64,000 nt of DNA. Source: JAJNBA01 sp035512775. Lineage in GTDB: Bacteria > Actinomycetota > UBA4738 > HRBIN12. A program made the position numbers and the translations under genes. Positions 40,790-49,261 of this stretch are shown piece after piece. The stretch lies in assembly GCA_035512775.1 (NCBI GenBank), contig DATKDI010000001.1, forward strand, positions 1-64,000. Reading direction: 5' to 3'. Under the pieces are notes generated by a model. That model did no database searches. It worked only from the letters and a program-made list of their open reading frames with translations, and was not told the origin of the DNA. The number at the start of each line of letters is the position of its first letter. The stretch's first letter is position 1.

Positions 40790-42589
40790 CTAGGCTCCCT
40801 GGGCGGCCGGCGGCGGCCCGTAGATGGCGCGAGCGAAAAGGTCGCCGGGATCGAGGGAGGCCGTCAGGTTGATCTGCGTGATCCCGTCGACGATGAACTG
40901 GTAGCGGATCGTGATCTCGATCGGCTGGGATGTGGCTTGGACGTCCCAGCGAACGTCGCCGTCCGTGGGATCCGTGGTCTGCGATGTGCTGTTGGTGGCG
41001 TGTTGGATCCCGCCAGCCGCGACGGTCACCCGCCAGGTCGCGGTCGAGGCCCCCACCACTTCGGTCCTGGAACAGGAGCTCAGGCTGAGCGAGTCGAGCG
41101 AGGAGTCCGTCACGCTCTTGCTCGTGTACCCCGACCCGCTCCCGGTGTAGTAGGTGAACGTCCCGTTGACGCTCGCGGACGGCGCCGTCGCCGTGCTCTC
41201 CCCCGCCACGGCCCGGACCGAATCCCCGTAGCCGACGAGGCGGACGCAGTAGTTGTTGTCGCTCGTCGCCGTCGCGCTCATGTTCGACGGCGGCGTCATG
41301 CCGGAGGTCGGGAACCCGCCCAGATAGACGGTTCCAAGCGTCCTCGAGGCGTTGGCGTCGACGATCCCGTCCTCGGCGGAGCCTGCCGTGTCGCGGTCGA
41401 TCGACGATGTGGTGTCGCTGGACGGTCCGACGATACGAACGAGGTTCGCAGGCCCGACGGAGGACAGCAGCTGCGAATGCAGGACCTGGACGGTCACTTC
41501 CCCGACCTGACGCACCTTCGCGCCGGAGCACGGCAGAAGATCCGTCTCGCGCGTGCCGGTCGTCGGGCAGGCGTACGTGTCGACGCCAGATGCGTCCACG
41601 CTCGTGGAACGCCCCTCGGTGTCACCTGAGGCCACAGTCGCACGGAGACCGACCTCCGTGCCGGGTCCCGTCACCACCCGCTCGAGGGTGTGGCTCGTGA
41701 GGTTCGTCGTCGAGCCGCCGTCGGTGGTTCCTGAAGCGGTCTCGACCTTGTCGTCCGCGTCGCTGGTCGCTCGCTGGTTCCCGGCGGTTTCGGTACTCAC
41801 GCTGTCGACCATCTCGAGTCCCGAGAGGGTCGTCACGACGTCCAGCTCCGTCGCTTGTTCCTCCTGGGCCGTCACGGACGCACCGGGTAGGGTCACGGCC
41901 AGCGAGGTGAAGTCGATCGCGAAATCGTACAGTTGGCCCTCGACGTCCAGTCGCGCCCGTGGATCGTCCACCTGCCCGTAGAAGAACGGCTGGCACGGCG
42001 CCGCGAAGGGGTGCGTCGTGGAGTTGACGCACCCGTCCGGCGACCAGAAGAGGCTCTGGACCCTCACCGAGTTTTCCGGAGCGTTGGCGATCGCGCCGCC
42101 CGCCCACTCCACGATCACGGTCACGCGGTAGGGGTTCGAGCTCGGATCGTCGTTCGTGACGTACGTCCAGTACGTCACGTCGAGATTCCCGACCGTCAGC
42201 GCATCCGTGTGCGGGACGAGCCAGGCGGCCTCGTAGCTCGCGTCGAAGGTCGAGGAGACGATCTCCTCGCCGGTGCAGGACTGGAATCGGTACTCTCCGG
42301 AACAGCCCACGATCCGGCTATCGGAAGCCAGCTCCGACGTGGGGATCCCGCTCGTGATCTTCGTGTAGGCGAGGCCTCGGATGTCCTCCATGACGCGATT
42401 CGCGATCCCGGTCGCCTGGATCCGGTCCCGGCCGTAGCCCGTGTACCGGAAGCCGATCGAGGCCGTGTACGCGAGCGCGGTCAACGATGCGAAGACGACC
42501 ATCAGCGCGATGACCGTTTCGAGGATGGTGAACCCACGTTCGCCATGGAGGCGTACACGGATCCGCCGGCTGAGATGACGTCGACTCAT
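40790..42589 (-). CDS. Very large PilV/GspI-like minor pilin with long ectodomain
   Basis: This 599-aa protein has a type III signal LHGERG|FTILETVIALMVVFA (Glu at +5). After the pilin helix comes a long Ser/Thr/Val/Gly-rich ectodomain of more than 500 residues. Scattered cysteines occur (IVGCSGEYRFQSCTG, YACPTTG, LLPCSG). Normal minor pilins have 120-200 residues. The size suggests a tip subunit carrying an adhesive or modular domain. I do not recognise the C-terminal fold. Confidence 0.7.
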   Translation of the reverse strand: MSRRHLSRRIRVRLHGERGFTILETVIALMVVFASLTALAYTASIGFRYTGYGRDRIQATGIANRVMEDIRGLAYTKITSGIPTSELASDSRIVGCSGEYRFQSCTGEEIVSSTFDASYEAAWLVPHTDALTVGNLDVTYWTYVTNDDPSSNPYRVTVIVEWAGGAIANAPENSVRVQSLFWSPDGCVNSTTHPFAAPCQPFFYGQVDDPRARLDVEGQLYDFAIDFTSLAVTLPGASVTAQEEQATELDVVTTLSGLEMVDSVSTETAGNQRATSDADDKVETASGTTDGGSTTNLTSHTLERVVTGPGTEVGLRATVASGDTEGRSTSVDASGVDTYACPTTGTRETDLLPCSGAKVRQVGEVTVQVLHSQLLSSVGPANLVRIVGPSSDTTSSIDRDTAGSAEDGIVDANASRTLGTVYLGGFPTSGMTPPSNMSATATSDNNYCVRLVGYGDSVRAVAGESTATAPSASVNGTFTYYTGSGSGYTSKSVTDSSLDSLSLSSCSRTEVVGASTATWRVTVAAGGIQHATNSTSQTTDPTDGDVRWDVQATSQPIEITIRYQFIVDGITQINLTASLDPGDLFARAIYGPPPAAQGA

Positions 42590-42633
42590 GTCCGTCCTTC
42601 GAGATACCTAGAGAAGCTTCCCTTCACGATGTC

Positions 42634-42693
42634 GGCAGGCTCTGCCCCTCACTTGAGGTCCGGCCGAGCACGTGAGAGCTCAAAGAGCCTGCC
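42634..42693 (-). ncRNA. Candidate structured RNA in the leader of the large minor pilin
   Basis: Between the pilA terminator and the large pilin gene, GGCAGGCTCT pairs perfectly with AGAGCCTGCC (10 bp). Inside, CTCTCAC can pair with GTGAGGG. A TTGAG bulge is complementary to CTCAA in the apical loop, which would form a pseudoknot. It matches no riboswitch I know; in particular it lacks the GGCAAACC and GCAAAGCC segments of cyclic-di-GMP-I riboswitches. It could also be a simple processing or terminator structure. Confidence 0.35.
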
Positions 42694-42720
42694 TCACAGG
42701 CGCGACGACACAAGATGCGG

Positions 42721-42747
42721 AAAGGGCGGCCCCGAGGGGCCGCCCTT
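42721..42747 (-). terminator. Terminator-like hairpin after the major pilin gene
   Basis: A 12-bp stem AAGGGCGGCCCC / GGGGCCGCCCTT with a 2-nt loop is followed in the transcript by TTTCC, 28 bp past the pilin stop. It could give partial termination, making the major pilin more abundant than the downstream minor pilins. Confidence 0.7.
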
Positions 42748-42774
42748 CCAGCCTTCGTGCTATCGCGGTTCGGC

Positions 42775-43257
42775 TTACCAGCCGCCCGCGGCAGCGACCG
42801 CGTTCGTGCCGTTGCACGTCGCAGCCACGCCCACCCCGAAGGTGGTACCGGGGCCGGTCGCGTTGTCGGAGATCTCGAAGCAATCCCCGGACTCGGACAG
42901 TGACGCGGCCGACCAGACCTGATCGACCACCGGACCGGCGGCGTCCGTCACCGTCAGGCTCACCGATGTGGGCCCCGTCGACAGGGCCGCGTCGACGACG
43001 TAGCTCAGAGACGGCTCGATCGCCGTGAGCTCGGCGGCCGTGTCGGCCCCGCTGTAGTCGCTGTTGTCGGTGTAGGCCGTCTTCGCAGCGACCAGAGCGT
43101 TCCGGAGGCTCGACTGAGCCGCCCGGTTCTGCGCCCTCTCACGGGCGCCGAGGAACGTCGGCAGAGCGATGGCGACCAGGATGCCGATGATCAGAACGAC
43201 CACCATCAACTCGATGAGGGTGAAACCCTCCTCACGCTCACGCAAACGCTTGAGCAT
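42775..43257 (-). CDS. pilA: Type IV major pilin (class a)
   Basis: This 160-aa prepilin has a short leader MLKRLREREEG, then FTLIELMVVVLIIGILVAIA, the canonical N-methylated pilin helix with Glu at +5. The globular domain has TAYTDNSDYSGADTAAEL and two cysteines (GDCFEIS, ATCNGTN) that can form the D-loop disulfide. The ATG at 43255-43257 has GAAGG upstream. Its short size and position next to pilC suggest it is the main pilus subunit. Confidence 0.93.
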   Translation of the reverse strand: MLKRLREREEGFTLIELMVVVLIIGILVAIALPTFLGARERAQNRAAQSSLRNALVAAKTAYTDNSDYSGADTAAELTAIEPSLSYVVDAALSTGPTSVSLTVTDAAGPVVDQVWSAASLSESGDCFEISDNATGPGTTFGVGVAATCNGTNAVAAAGGW

Positions 43258-43286
43258 TCTGCCTTCGCCTCCCTTCCTTTGTTTTT

Positions 43287-43305
43287 GCGCACCACAGCGG
43301 TGCGC
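43287..43305 (-). promoter_or_regulatory. Hairpin in the pilA 5' leader
   Basis: GCGCACC / GGTGCGC with a 5-nt loop is followed in the transcript by AAAAACAAAGGAAGGGAGG and then the pilA start. It may stabilise the abundant pilin mRNA. The rest of the 232-bp pilC-pilA gap shows no gene; a weak extended -10 (TGGTCTATT near 43368-43376) is the only promoter candidate. Confidence 0.35.
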
Positions 43306-43429
43306 GTTCTCCACTGATGTCGGCCGCCCGGGTCACGAACTGAAGCTCTTCGCAGCAGGAACATCGAAATAGACCAGATGGACTACCCGAGAAGGAGTAC
43401 CCGCTTCTACGGGGCGCCAGGAACGACGG

Positions 43430-43461
43430 GGGCCGGCGGCGCCCGAAGGTACCGCCGGCCC
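43430..43461 (-). terminator. Hairpin after pilC
   Basis: A 10-bp stem GGGCCGGCGG / CCGCCGGCCC with a 12-nt loop lies 28 bp past the pilC stop. A smaller hairpin (CTCCGTC / GACGGAG, 43467-43487) comes just before it. No T-run follows. Confidence 0.45.
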
Positions 43462-43489
43462 GCCATCTCCGTCCGGCGATGACGGAGCT

Positions 43490-44698
43490 CTACTCGATCA
43501 GCTTGATGATGTTGAACATCGGCATGTACAAGGCCACGACCGCGGCGCCCACGCAGCCGCCGATGACCGCGATCAGGATCGGCTCGATCAGAGAGGTCAG
43601 GGAGTCGACCGCCGCCTCGACCTCCTGGTCGTAGAACTGCGCGATCTTCTCGAGCATGAGATCGACCTGGCCCGTTTCCTCTCCCACCGCGATCATCTGG
43701 ACGACCATCGGCGGGAAGACCGGGTACTTGGTGAGCGGTTTGGCGATCGACTCGCCGTCGCGGACCGACAGCTGCACCTCGGTGATCGCCTTCCCGACGA
43801 CCTTGTTGTTCACGGTGTCGCTCACGATCTCGAGGGCCTGGAGGATCGGCACGCCGGACTTCATCAACATCGCCAGCGTGCTCGAGAACCGGGACAGCGC
43901 GGTCTTGTGGAACAACGCGCCGAACACAGGCGCCCGGAGCTTCACGGCGTCGACGACCTCACGGCCCTTCTCCGTCTTCTTGTACCGGCGGAGGAAGAAC
44001 CGGGCGCCGAGCGACCCTCCCAGGACGATGTACCAATACGACTTGAACGTCTCGGACATCCACAACAGACCGCGAGTGGGCAGCGGGAGCGTCCCGCCGA
44101 GCTGGCCGAAGATCGATTCGAACTGCGGGACAACGAACAACAGCATCGCGGACATGATGAGGACCACGAGGGCGACCACGGCGACCGGGTAGGTCATCGC
44201 CGACTTGATCTTGCCGCGCAGCCGGACCTCGCGCTCGATCATGTCGGCCAGGGCCGTCAGGGTTGAGTCCAGAGACCCACCGGTCTCCCCTGCCCTCACC
44301 ATCGAGACGTACAGGTTGTTGAAGACGTGGTCGTGCTTCCCGATCGCCCCGGACAGCGACGAACCCTGCTCGACGTCGAGGCGAACCTCGCTCAAGACGC
44401 GTGCCAGCTCCTTGTTGTCGCTCTGATCCGACAGGATCCCGATGGCACGGAGGATCGGCAGTCCGGAGTTGACCATCGTGGCGAACTGGCGGGAGAAGAG
44501 CGCGACCTGCTTGAGCTTGACCTTCTTGCCGCCGAACTCGATCTGACCGATACCCCGCTTCTGGCGCTGGACGTCCAGCGGCGTGAGCCCCTGCTCGCGC
44601 AGTCGCGCGAGGACCAGGGCCTCGCTGTCGGCGACGAGCGACCCCGTGGTGACGTTCCCCGTGCGGTCGCGAACCTTGTACTGGAAGGTATCTGCCAT
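43490..44698 (-). CDS. pilC: Type IV pilus inner-membrane platform protein
   Basis: This 402-aa protein has two T2SSF repeats. The N-terminal part has QVALFSRQFATMVNSGLPIL and GETGGSLDSTLTALADMIE; the second has FSSTLAMLMKSGVPILQALE and GEETGQVDLMLEKIAQFYDQ. Transmembrane helices are near 170-195, 220 and the C-terminus (LIEPILIAVIGGCVGAAVVA). It couples the PilB/PilT motors to the pilus. It starts 1 bp after pilT. Confidence 0.95.
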   Translation of the reverse strand: MADTFQYKVRDRTGNVTTGSLVADSEALVLARLREQGLTPLDVQRQKRGIGQIEFGGKKVKLKQVALFSRQFATMVNSGLPILRAIGILSDQSDNKELARVLSEVRLDVEQGSSLSGAIGKHDHVFNNLYVSMVRAGETGGSLDSTLTALADMIEREVRLRGKIKSAMTYPVAVVALVVLIMSAMLLFVVPQFESIFGQLGGTLPLPTRGLLWMSETFKSYWYIVLGGSLGARFFLRRYKKTEKGREVVDAVKLRAPVFGALFHKTALSRFSSTLAMLMKSGVPILQALEIVSDTVNNKVVGKAITEVQLSVRDGESIAKPLTKYPVFPPMVVQMIAVGEETGQVDLMLEKIAQFYDQEVEAAVDSLTSLIEPILIAVIGGCVGAAVVALYMPMFNIIKLIE

Positions 44699-44699
44699 C

Positions 44700-45881
44700 T
44701 CAGCCTCCCATCAGCATGCCGCCCGACGAGCTCCCGTACGAGCCCACTGGCGCGTCGTAGCCGTCGGAGAGGGAGCCGCTCGGGGCCGAACCGCCCATGA
44801 GCCGCTGGAGCTCCTCGGGGTCGTGGCAGCGCTCGAAGGCGACCTGCTGCGAGATGCGGCCGGCCTTGATGTGCTGCGCGAGAGCCATGTCCATCGTCTG
44901 CATCCCGTAGCGACCGCCCGCCTGCATCGATGAGTAGATCTGGTGGGTCTTGCCCTCTCTGATGAGGTTGCGAACCGCGGGCGTGCACACGAGCACCTCG
45001 ACGGCGGCGACACGTCCCTGACCGTCGTGCGTGGGGATCAGCTGCTGGGTGACCACGCCCTGAAGGGTGGTCGACAGCTGGACCCTGACCTGCTGCTGCT
45101 GGTGGGGCGGGAACACGTCGATGATCCGGTCGATCGTCTGCGGCGCGTCCTGCGTGTGCAGCGTCGCGAAGACGAGGTGACCGGTCTCGGCCGCCGTGAT
45201 CGCCGTGCCGATCGTCTCGAGATCTCTCATCTCGCCGACGAGGATCACGTCCGGGTCCTGGCGGAGCACGTGCTTGAGCGCCTGCGCGAAGCCGTGCGTA
45301 TCCGCTCCGACCTCTCGCTGGTTCACCACACAGCTCTTGTGCCGGTGCAGGAACTCGATCGGATCCTCCACGGTCATGATGTGACCGGCTCGCTCTCGGT
45401 TCACGATGTCGACCATGGCGGCGAGCGTCGTCGACTTGCCGGAGCCCGTCGGGCCCGTGACCACGACGAAGCCTCGCTGGAAGCGCGCGAGGTCCATCAC
45501 GACGCTGGGGAGCCCAAGGTCATCCACGTTCATGATCTCGAACGGGATCACCCGGAAGACGGCGCCCACGGCGTCGCGCTGCTGGAACACGTTCACGCGG
45601 AAGCGGGACCGCCCCGGCAGCGAGTAGGACATGTCGAGCTCGAGCTCCTGCTCGAACCGCTCACGAAGCTTCTGCGGCAAGATCGCGTAGACCATGCCCT
45701 GCAACGCCCGCGGCGTGAGCGGCGGGTACTCCCCCGCCGCTTCGAGCTCGCCGTGGACACGCACCATCGGCGGGGAACCCGCCGTGAGGTGCAGGTCGGA
45801 CCCTCCCTTCTCCAGGAGCGCACCGAGCAACTCGGGGATCGGGATCTGTACGTCCTCTTCCTGTTGGACCACTGAGCTCAT
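44700..45881 (-). CDS. pilT: Pilus retraction ATPase
   Basis: This 393-aa PilT has Walker A VTGPTGSGKSTTLAAMVD, the Asp box TVEDPIEFLH, Walker B DVILVGEMRDLETI, a His box TGHLVFATLHT, and the PilT-specific AIRNLIREGKTHQI-type motif (PAVRNLIREGKTHQIYSS). This motif separates it from PilB. A Ser/Gly-rich tail ends SSSGGMLMGG. It powers pilus retraction (twitching, DNA uptake). One base separates it from pilB. Confidence 0.95.
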   Translation of the reverse strand: MSSVVQQEEDVQIPIPELLGALLEKGGSDLHLTAGSPPMVRVHGELEAAGEYPPLTPRALQGMVYAILPQKLRERFEQELELDMSYSLPGRSRFRVNVFQQRDAVGAVFRVIPFEIMNVDDLGLPSVVMDLARFQRGFVVVTGPTGSGKSTTLAAMVDIVNRERAGHIMTVEDPIEFLHRHKSCVVNQREVGADTHGFAQALKHVLRQDPDVILVGEMRDLETIGTAITAAETGHLVFATLHTQDAPQTIDRIIDVFPPHQQQQVRVQLSTTLQGVVTQQLIPTHDGQGRVAAVEVLVCTPAVRNLIREGKTHQIYSSMQAGGRYGMQTMDMALAQHIKAGRISQQVAFERCHDPEELQRLMGGSAPSGSLSDGYDAPVGSYGSSSGGMLMGG

Positions 45882-45882
45882 C

Positions 45883-47601
45883 TCACTTCACCACCCTCGC
45901 GACTTCCTCGATCGACGTGACACCTGCTCGAACCTTGGCCAAACCGTCCTCACGCAGGGTCTGCATCCCCTGCTCGATCGCGACAACCCTGATGGCATCG
46001 GCAGATGCACGCTCCACCGTGAGCCGTTCGATCTCCTCACTTCTGAGCATCACCTCGTAGAGTCCGAGCCGGCCCCGATAGCCGGTGCCCGAGCACGCCT
46101 TGCAGTCGTTCTTGGCGATCCGGAGGTCGGGCGCGCGGAAGACCTCACCGATCTCCTCCCACCGGTCCTCCGGGAAACCCGCCTGCTGCAGCTCGGCCAC
46201 GTCGGGTCGGTAGGGCTGCTTGCATCTCTCGCAGAGGATCCGGGCGAGACGCTGGGCAACCACCGCGTCGATCGCGGAGGCGACGAGGAACGTCTCGACG
46301 TCCATCTCGACCAGCCGGCTGATCGCCGACGGGGCGTCGTTGGTGTGGAGCGAGGACAGCACGAGGTGGCCCGTCAGCGCAGCCTCGATCGCGATCGTCG
46401 CCGTCTCCTTGTCACGGATCTCACCGATGAGCACGATGTCGGGGTCCGCACGCAGGATCGACCGCAGGGCCGAGGCGAACGTGAGGCCCGCCTTGGGGTT
46501 CACCTGGATCTGATTGACGCCTGCCATCCGGTACTCGACCGGGTCCTCGACGGTGATGATGTTCTTGGACTCCTCGTTCAAGATGTTCAGCGTCGAGTAC
46601 ATCGTGGTCGACTTCCCCGAGCCTGTCGGGCCGGTCACGAGGATCGCGCCGTACGGCTTCCGGAACGCGGTCTCGAACCGCCGGTAGGACTCCTCCATGA
46701 AGCCCAGCTCCGAGAGCGCCAGCATCGCGTTGCTCTTGTCGAGCACGCGGATCACGACCTTCTCGCCGTGGACGGTCGGCAGCGTGGCGACACGGAGGTC
46801 GAGCTGCCTGATGCCCACCTTCATCGAGATGCGACCGTCCTGCGGAACGCGCTTCTCGGCGATGTTGAGGTCCGCCATGACCTTCAGTCGCGAGATCAGC
46901 CCGCCCTGGAGGTTCTTGGGCTGGGCGCGCATCGGCTCGTGGAGCACACCATCGACCCGGAACCGGATCCGAACGTCGCGCTCCCCCGGCTCGATATGGA
47001 CGTCGGACGCCCGCTCGGCGACGGCTTGGGACATGATCGCGTTGACGAGCTTGACGATGGGCGCGTCCTCGAGGGCGGCCTCGAGGTCGAGCTCTTCCCC
47101 CTCGCTCCCTTCCGCTGCCTCGGCCGCGAGCTGTTCGACATGGGAGTCGAGACCGGCGAACTTGGCGATCGCCTGTTCGACGTCGGCGGAGGTGGCGACC
47201 ACCGGCTGCACGTCCCGGCCGGTGATCGTTCGGATGTCGTCCAGGGCGTAGACGTTCGCGGGATCGGACATCGCGACCAGCAACTTCCCGTCGCGGTCGC
47301 CGATGGGCAACGCCCGGTACCGGCGTGCGAGGGCTTCGGGGAGCAGCGCGGTGGATGCGGGGTCGATCTGCGTGTCGGTGAGGTCGACGAACTCCAGGCC
47401 CACTTGCTCTGCGAGCGCGCGGACCAGGTCGGCCTCCTTGATCATGCCGAGGTCGATCAGCACCCGTCCGAGCGCCTTGGGGGTCTTCTGGTGTTCCTCG
47501 AGGGCAGTGTCGAGCTGTTCGGGCGTGATCAAGCCGAGCTCGATCAAGATCTGCCCGAGTTGCTTCGACTTCCGCTTGACGGTCGTCATCGCCGGGTCCA
47601 T
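45883..47601 (-). CDS. pilB: Pilus extension ATPase with MshEN-type N-terminal domain
   Basis: This is about 572 aa. The N-terminal region (10-150) contains two MshEN-type repeats, LGQILIELGLITPEQLDTAL and LGRVLIDLGMIKEADLVRAL, spaced as in cyclic-di-GMP-binding MshE/PilB proteins. The leading Arg of each repeat is not conserved. The ATPase core has Walker A TGPTGSGKSTTMYS, Walker B DIVLIGEIRDKETA, and the zinc tetracysteine CERCKQPY...CKACSGTGYRG. The start is uncertain: ATG at 47599-47601 or ATG at 47587-47589. It drives pilus assembly. Confidence 0.94.
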   Translation of the reverse strand: MDPAMTTVKRKSKQLGQILIELGLITPEQLDTALEEHQKTPKALGRVLIDLGMIKEADLVRALAEQVGLEFVDLTDTQIDPASTALLPEALARRYRALPIGDRDGKLLVAMSDPANVYALDDIRTITGRDVQPVVATSADVEQAIAKFAGLDSHVEQLAAEAAEGSEGEELDLEAALEDAPIVKLVNAIMSQAVAERASDVHIEPGERDVRIRFRVDGVLHEPMRAQPKNLQGGLISRLKVMADLNIAEKRVPQDGRISMKVGIRQLDLRVATLPTVHGEKVVIRVLDKSNAMLALSELGFMEESYRRFETAFRKPYGAILVTGPTGSGKSTTMYSTLNILNEESKNIITVEDPVEYRMAGVNQIQVNPKAGLTFASALRSILRADPDIVLIGEIRDKETATIAIEAALTGHLVLSSLHTNDAPSAISRLVEMDVETFLVASAIDAVVAQRLARILCERCKQPYRPDVAELQQAGFPEDRWEEIGEVFRAPDLRIAKNDCKACSGTGYRGRLGLYEVMLRSEEIERLTVERASADAIRVVAIEQGMQTLREDGLAKVRAGVTSIEEVARVVK

Positions 47602-47640
47602 TCGTCTTAGGTCTGTCGCCCACGCATCTCGCAAATGGGG

Positions 47641-48351
47641 CTATCTGCTTGCTTCGTCATCCTCCTTCGGGACCTGAAGCAGCCCGGCGAACTCTTTGGC
47701 GAGGAGGACCCGGTCGACCTCGGGCTCGTCCGCCCTGCTCGCAGGGCGGCTCGGGGTCTCCGTTCCGGGATCGGACCGAAGGGTGGACTCGGCTCCCGCC
47801 GGGGCCTTCGCCGTTTCGGACCGGGCCGGATCGGACACGGCTTCCACGAGAGGGGCCGTTCGTGCCTCGGGTTCCTGTGATGCGGTGACCTCAGCGGGAG
47901 GGGGAGCGGTAACCGGAGTGGACGCGGGTGCCCGCTCCTGCTTGTGAAGGCTGGTCCGGGGCTTGCCGGAGGGTGCGGAGGGCATCTCGGGCAACCGCAT
48001 GGTCTCCCGGTCGTCCGAGCGACTTTGCTCCGCCATCATCAGGGCTTGTTCGAGGAGATCCACGAGCACGCCGGGCCGCACGCCCGTGTCCGCGACGGCG
48101 AAGGCCGAGTATCCGCCACGGCGGACGAATGCCCAGATCTGGTCGGCGAATTCGATGTACGAGCGCTCCGGGTCACCGACGGCGGCGAAACGCACCCATG
48201 CGAACCTGACGTGCGATTCTGCGTCGCCCTCCGGGTGGGCGCCCAGGATCATGCCGTCTCGAGACAGCAACAAGCAACCGCGGACCCCATCGATGCTCAT
48301 GGAGACCCGCTGGGCGAGCGCCGAATAGTCGTTCATCCCTCTTGCGAGCAT
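47641..48351 (-). CDS. Roadblock/LC7-like protein heading the pilus operon
   Basis: The protein has 236 aa. The N-terminal region of about 100 residues (SIDGVRGCLLLSRDGMILGA ... YSAFAVADTGVRPGVLVDLL) resembles the Roadblock/LC7 fold, known from MglB-type small-GTPase regulators. A long Pro/Ala/Glu-rich disordered stretch follows, then a conserved-looking C-terminal peptide (EVDRVLLAKEFAGLLQVPKE). No MglA-like GTPase is in the window. Its place 40 bp before pilB suggests a role in pilus control. Start is ATG at 48349-48351 or 48334-48336. Confidence 0.6.
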   Translation of the reverse strand: MLARGMNDYSALAQRVSMSIDGVRGCLLLSRDGMILGAHPEGDAESHVRFAWVRFAAVGDPERSYIEFADQIWAFVRRGGYSAFAVADTGVRPGVLVDLLEQALMMAEQSRSDDRETMRLPEMPSAPSGKPRTSLHKQERAPASTPVTAPPPAEVTASQEPEARTAPLVEAVSDPARSETAKAPAGAESTLRSDPGTETPSRPASRADEPEVDRVLLAKEFAGLLQVPKEDDEASR

Positions 48352-48385
48352 CGACCGTGCAGGGATGACGCTTGAATCGACGTTG

Positions 48386-49261
48386 CTATCGGAGGTGCTC
48401 TCTGTCGGCCAAAGCGGCGAGAGCGGCGGCCGACATCACCTCGAGAGGCGCCGGCTGACCCGTCCACAGCTCGAAAGAGAGGGCGGCCTGCTCGAGCAGA
48501 TGCCCGAGGCCCCCCAACGCGGCGGCGCCGGCTTCCCGCGCTCGATGCTGGAGGTCGGTCGAGACCGGGTCGTACAGGAGGTCGATCACCAGGACATCCG
48601 GGCCGAGGTGCGGAAGGCTGGGGTGGCCCGGTTCCTGCCCCGCTCCTCCCACGGGAGTGGCGTTCACCACGAGGTCGACCACCAGCCCCCCCGTGTCGGC
48701 CGGTCCGACGAGCGTGACGGGCACCCCGAGCGGCTCGACCATCTTGACGAGCGGCGCCGCCCTGACCTCGTCGCGCGCCGCGACCGTGAGCGCCTGGAGG
48801 CCGCCCCGTGCGAGCGCCAGGGCGCAGGCGCGAGCGGCGCCGCCGGACCCGTAGAGGAGCGCAGACCTGCCCTCTGGGTCGAACCCCGCGTCCCGCCGAA
48901 GGAACCGGTCGAAGCCCGCGACGTCGGTGTTGTGTCCTTCGAGCTCGCCGCCCCGAACGACGATCGTATTCACTGCCCGAAGGAGCGTGGCGTCGTCGGA
49001 ACGCCGCTGGATCAGCTCGGCCGCCTCCGTCTTGTGCGGCATCGTCACGTTGGCGCCGGCGAGCCCCAAGGGGACGAGCCCGATGAGAGCCGGCTGCAGC
49101 CACTCCGGGCGGACGGGCAGGGGGAGGTACACCCAGTCGAGGCCCTCCGCGGCGAAGGCGGCGTTGTGGATCGCCGGCGACAGGCTGTGCGCGACCGGCC
49201 AGCCGATGATCCCGACGACATGCGTGCTGCCGCCGACCCGTCGCTCAGCCGAGGCACTCAT
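48386..49261 (-). CDS. aroE: Shikimate dehydrogenase
   Basis: It reduces 3-dehydroshikimate with NADPH. The 291-aa protein has VVGIIGWPVAHSLSPAIHNA, the catalytic Lys in NVTMPHKTEAAEL, GHNTDVAGFDRFL, and the nucleotide loop LLYGSGGAARACALALA. It overlaps mltG by 17 bp. Its usual partner genes aroC-aroK-aroB lie 14 kb downstream, beyond the pilus locus. Confidence 0.95.
   Translation of the reverse strand: MSASAERRVGGSTHVVGIIGWPVAHSLSPAIHNAAFAAEGLDWVYLPLPVRPEWLQPALIGLVPLGLAGANVTMPHKTEAAELIQRRSDDATLLRAVNTIVVRGGELEGHNTDVAGFDRFLRRDAGFDPEGRSALLYGSGGAARACALALARGGLQALTVAARDEVRAAPLVKMVEPLGVPVTLVGPADTGGLVVDLVVNATPVGGAGQEPGHPSLPHLGPDVLVIDLLYDPVSTDLQHRAREAGAAALGGLGHLLEQAALSFELWTGQPAPLEVMSAAALAALADREHLR

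Noticed and set aside
42590..42774. Cyclic-di-GMP-I riboswitch upstream of the minor pilins
   Set aside because: The conserved GGCAAACC and GCAAAGCC segments are absent on the transcribed strand; only a generic structured element remains.
43258..43489. Riboswitch or small gene upstream of pilA
   Set aside because: Only hairpins and a weak -10 were seen; no conserved aptamer core and no plausible short coding frame with a ribosome-binding site.
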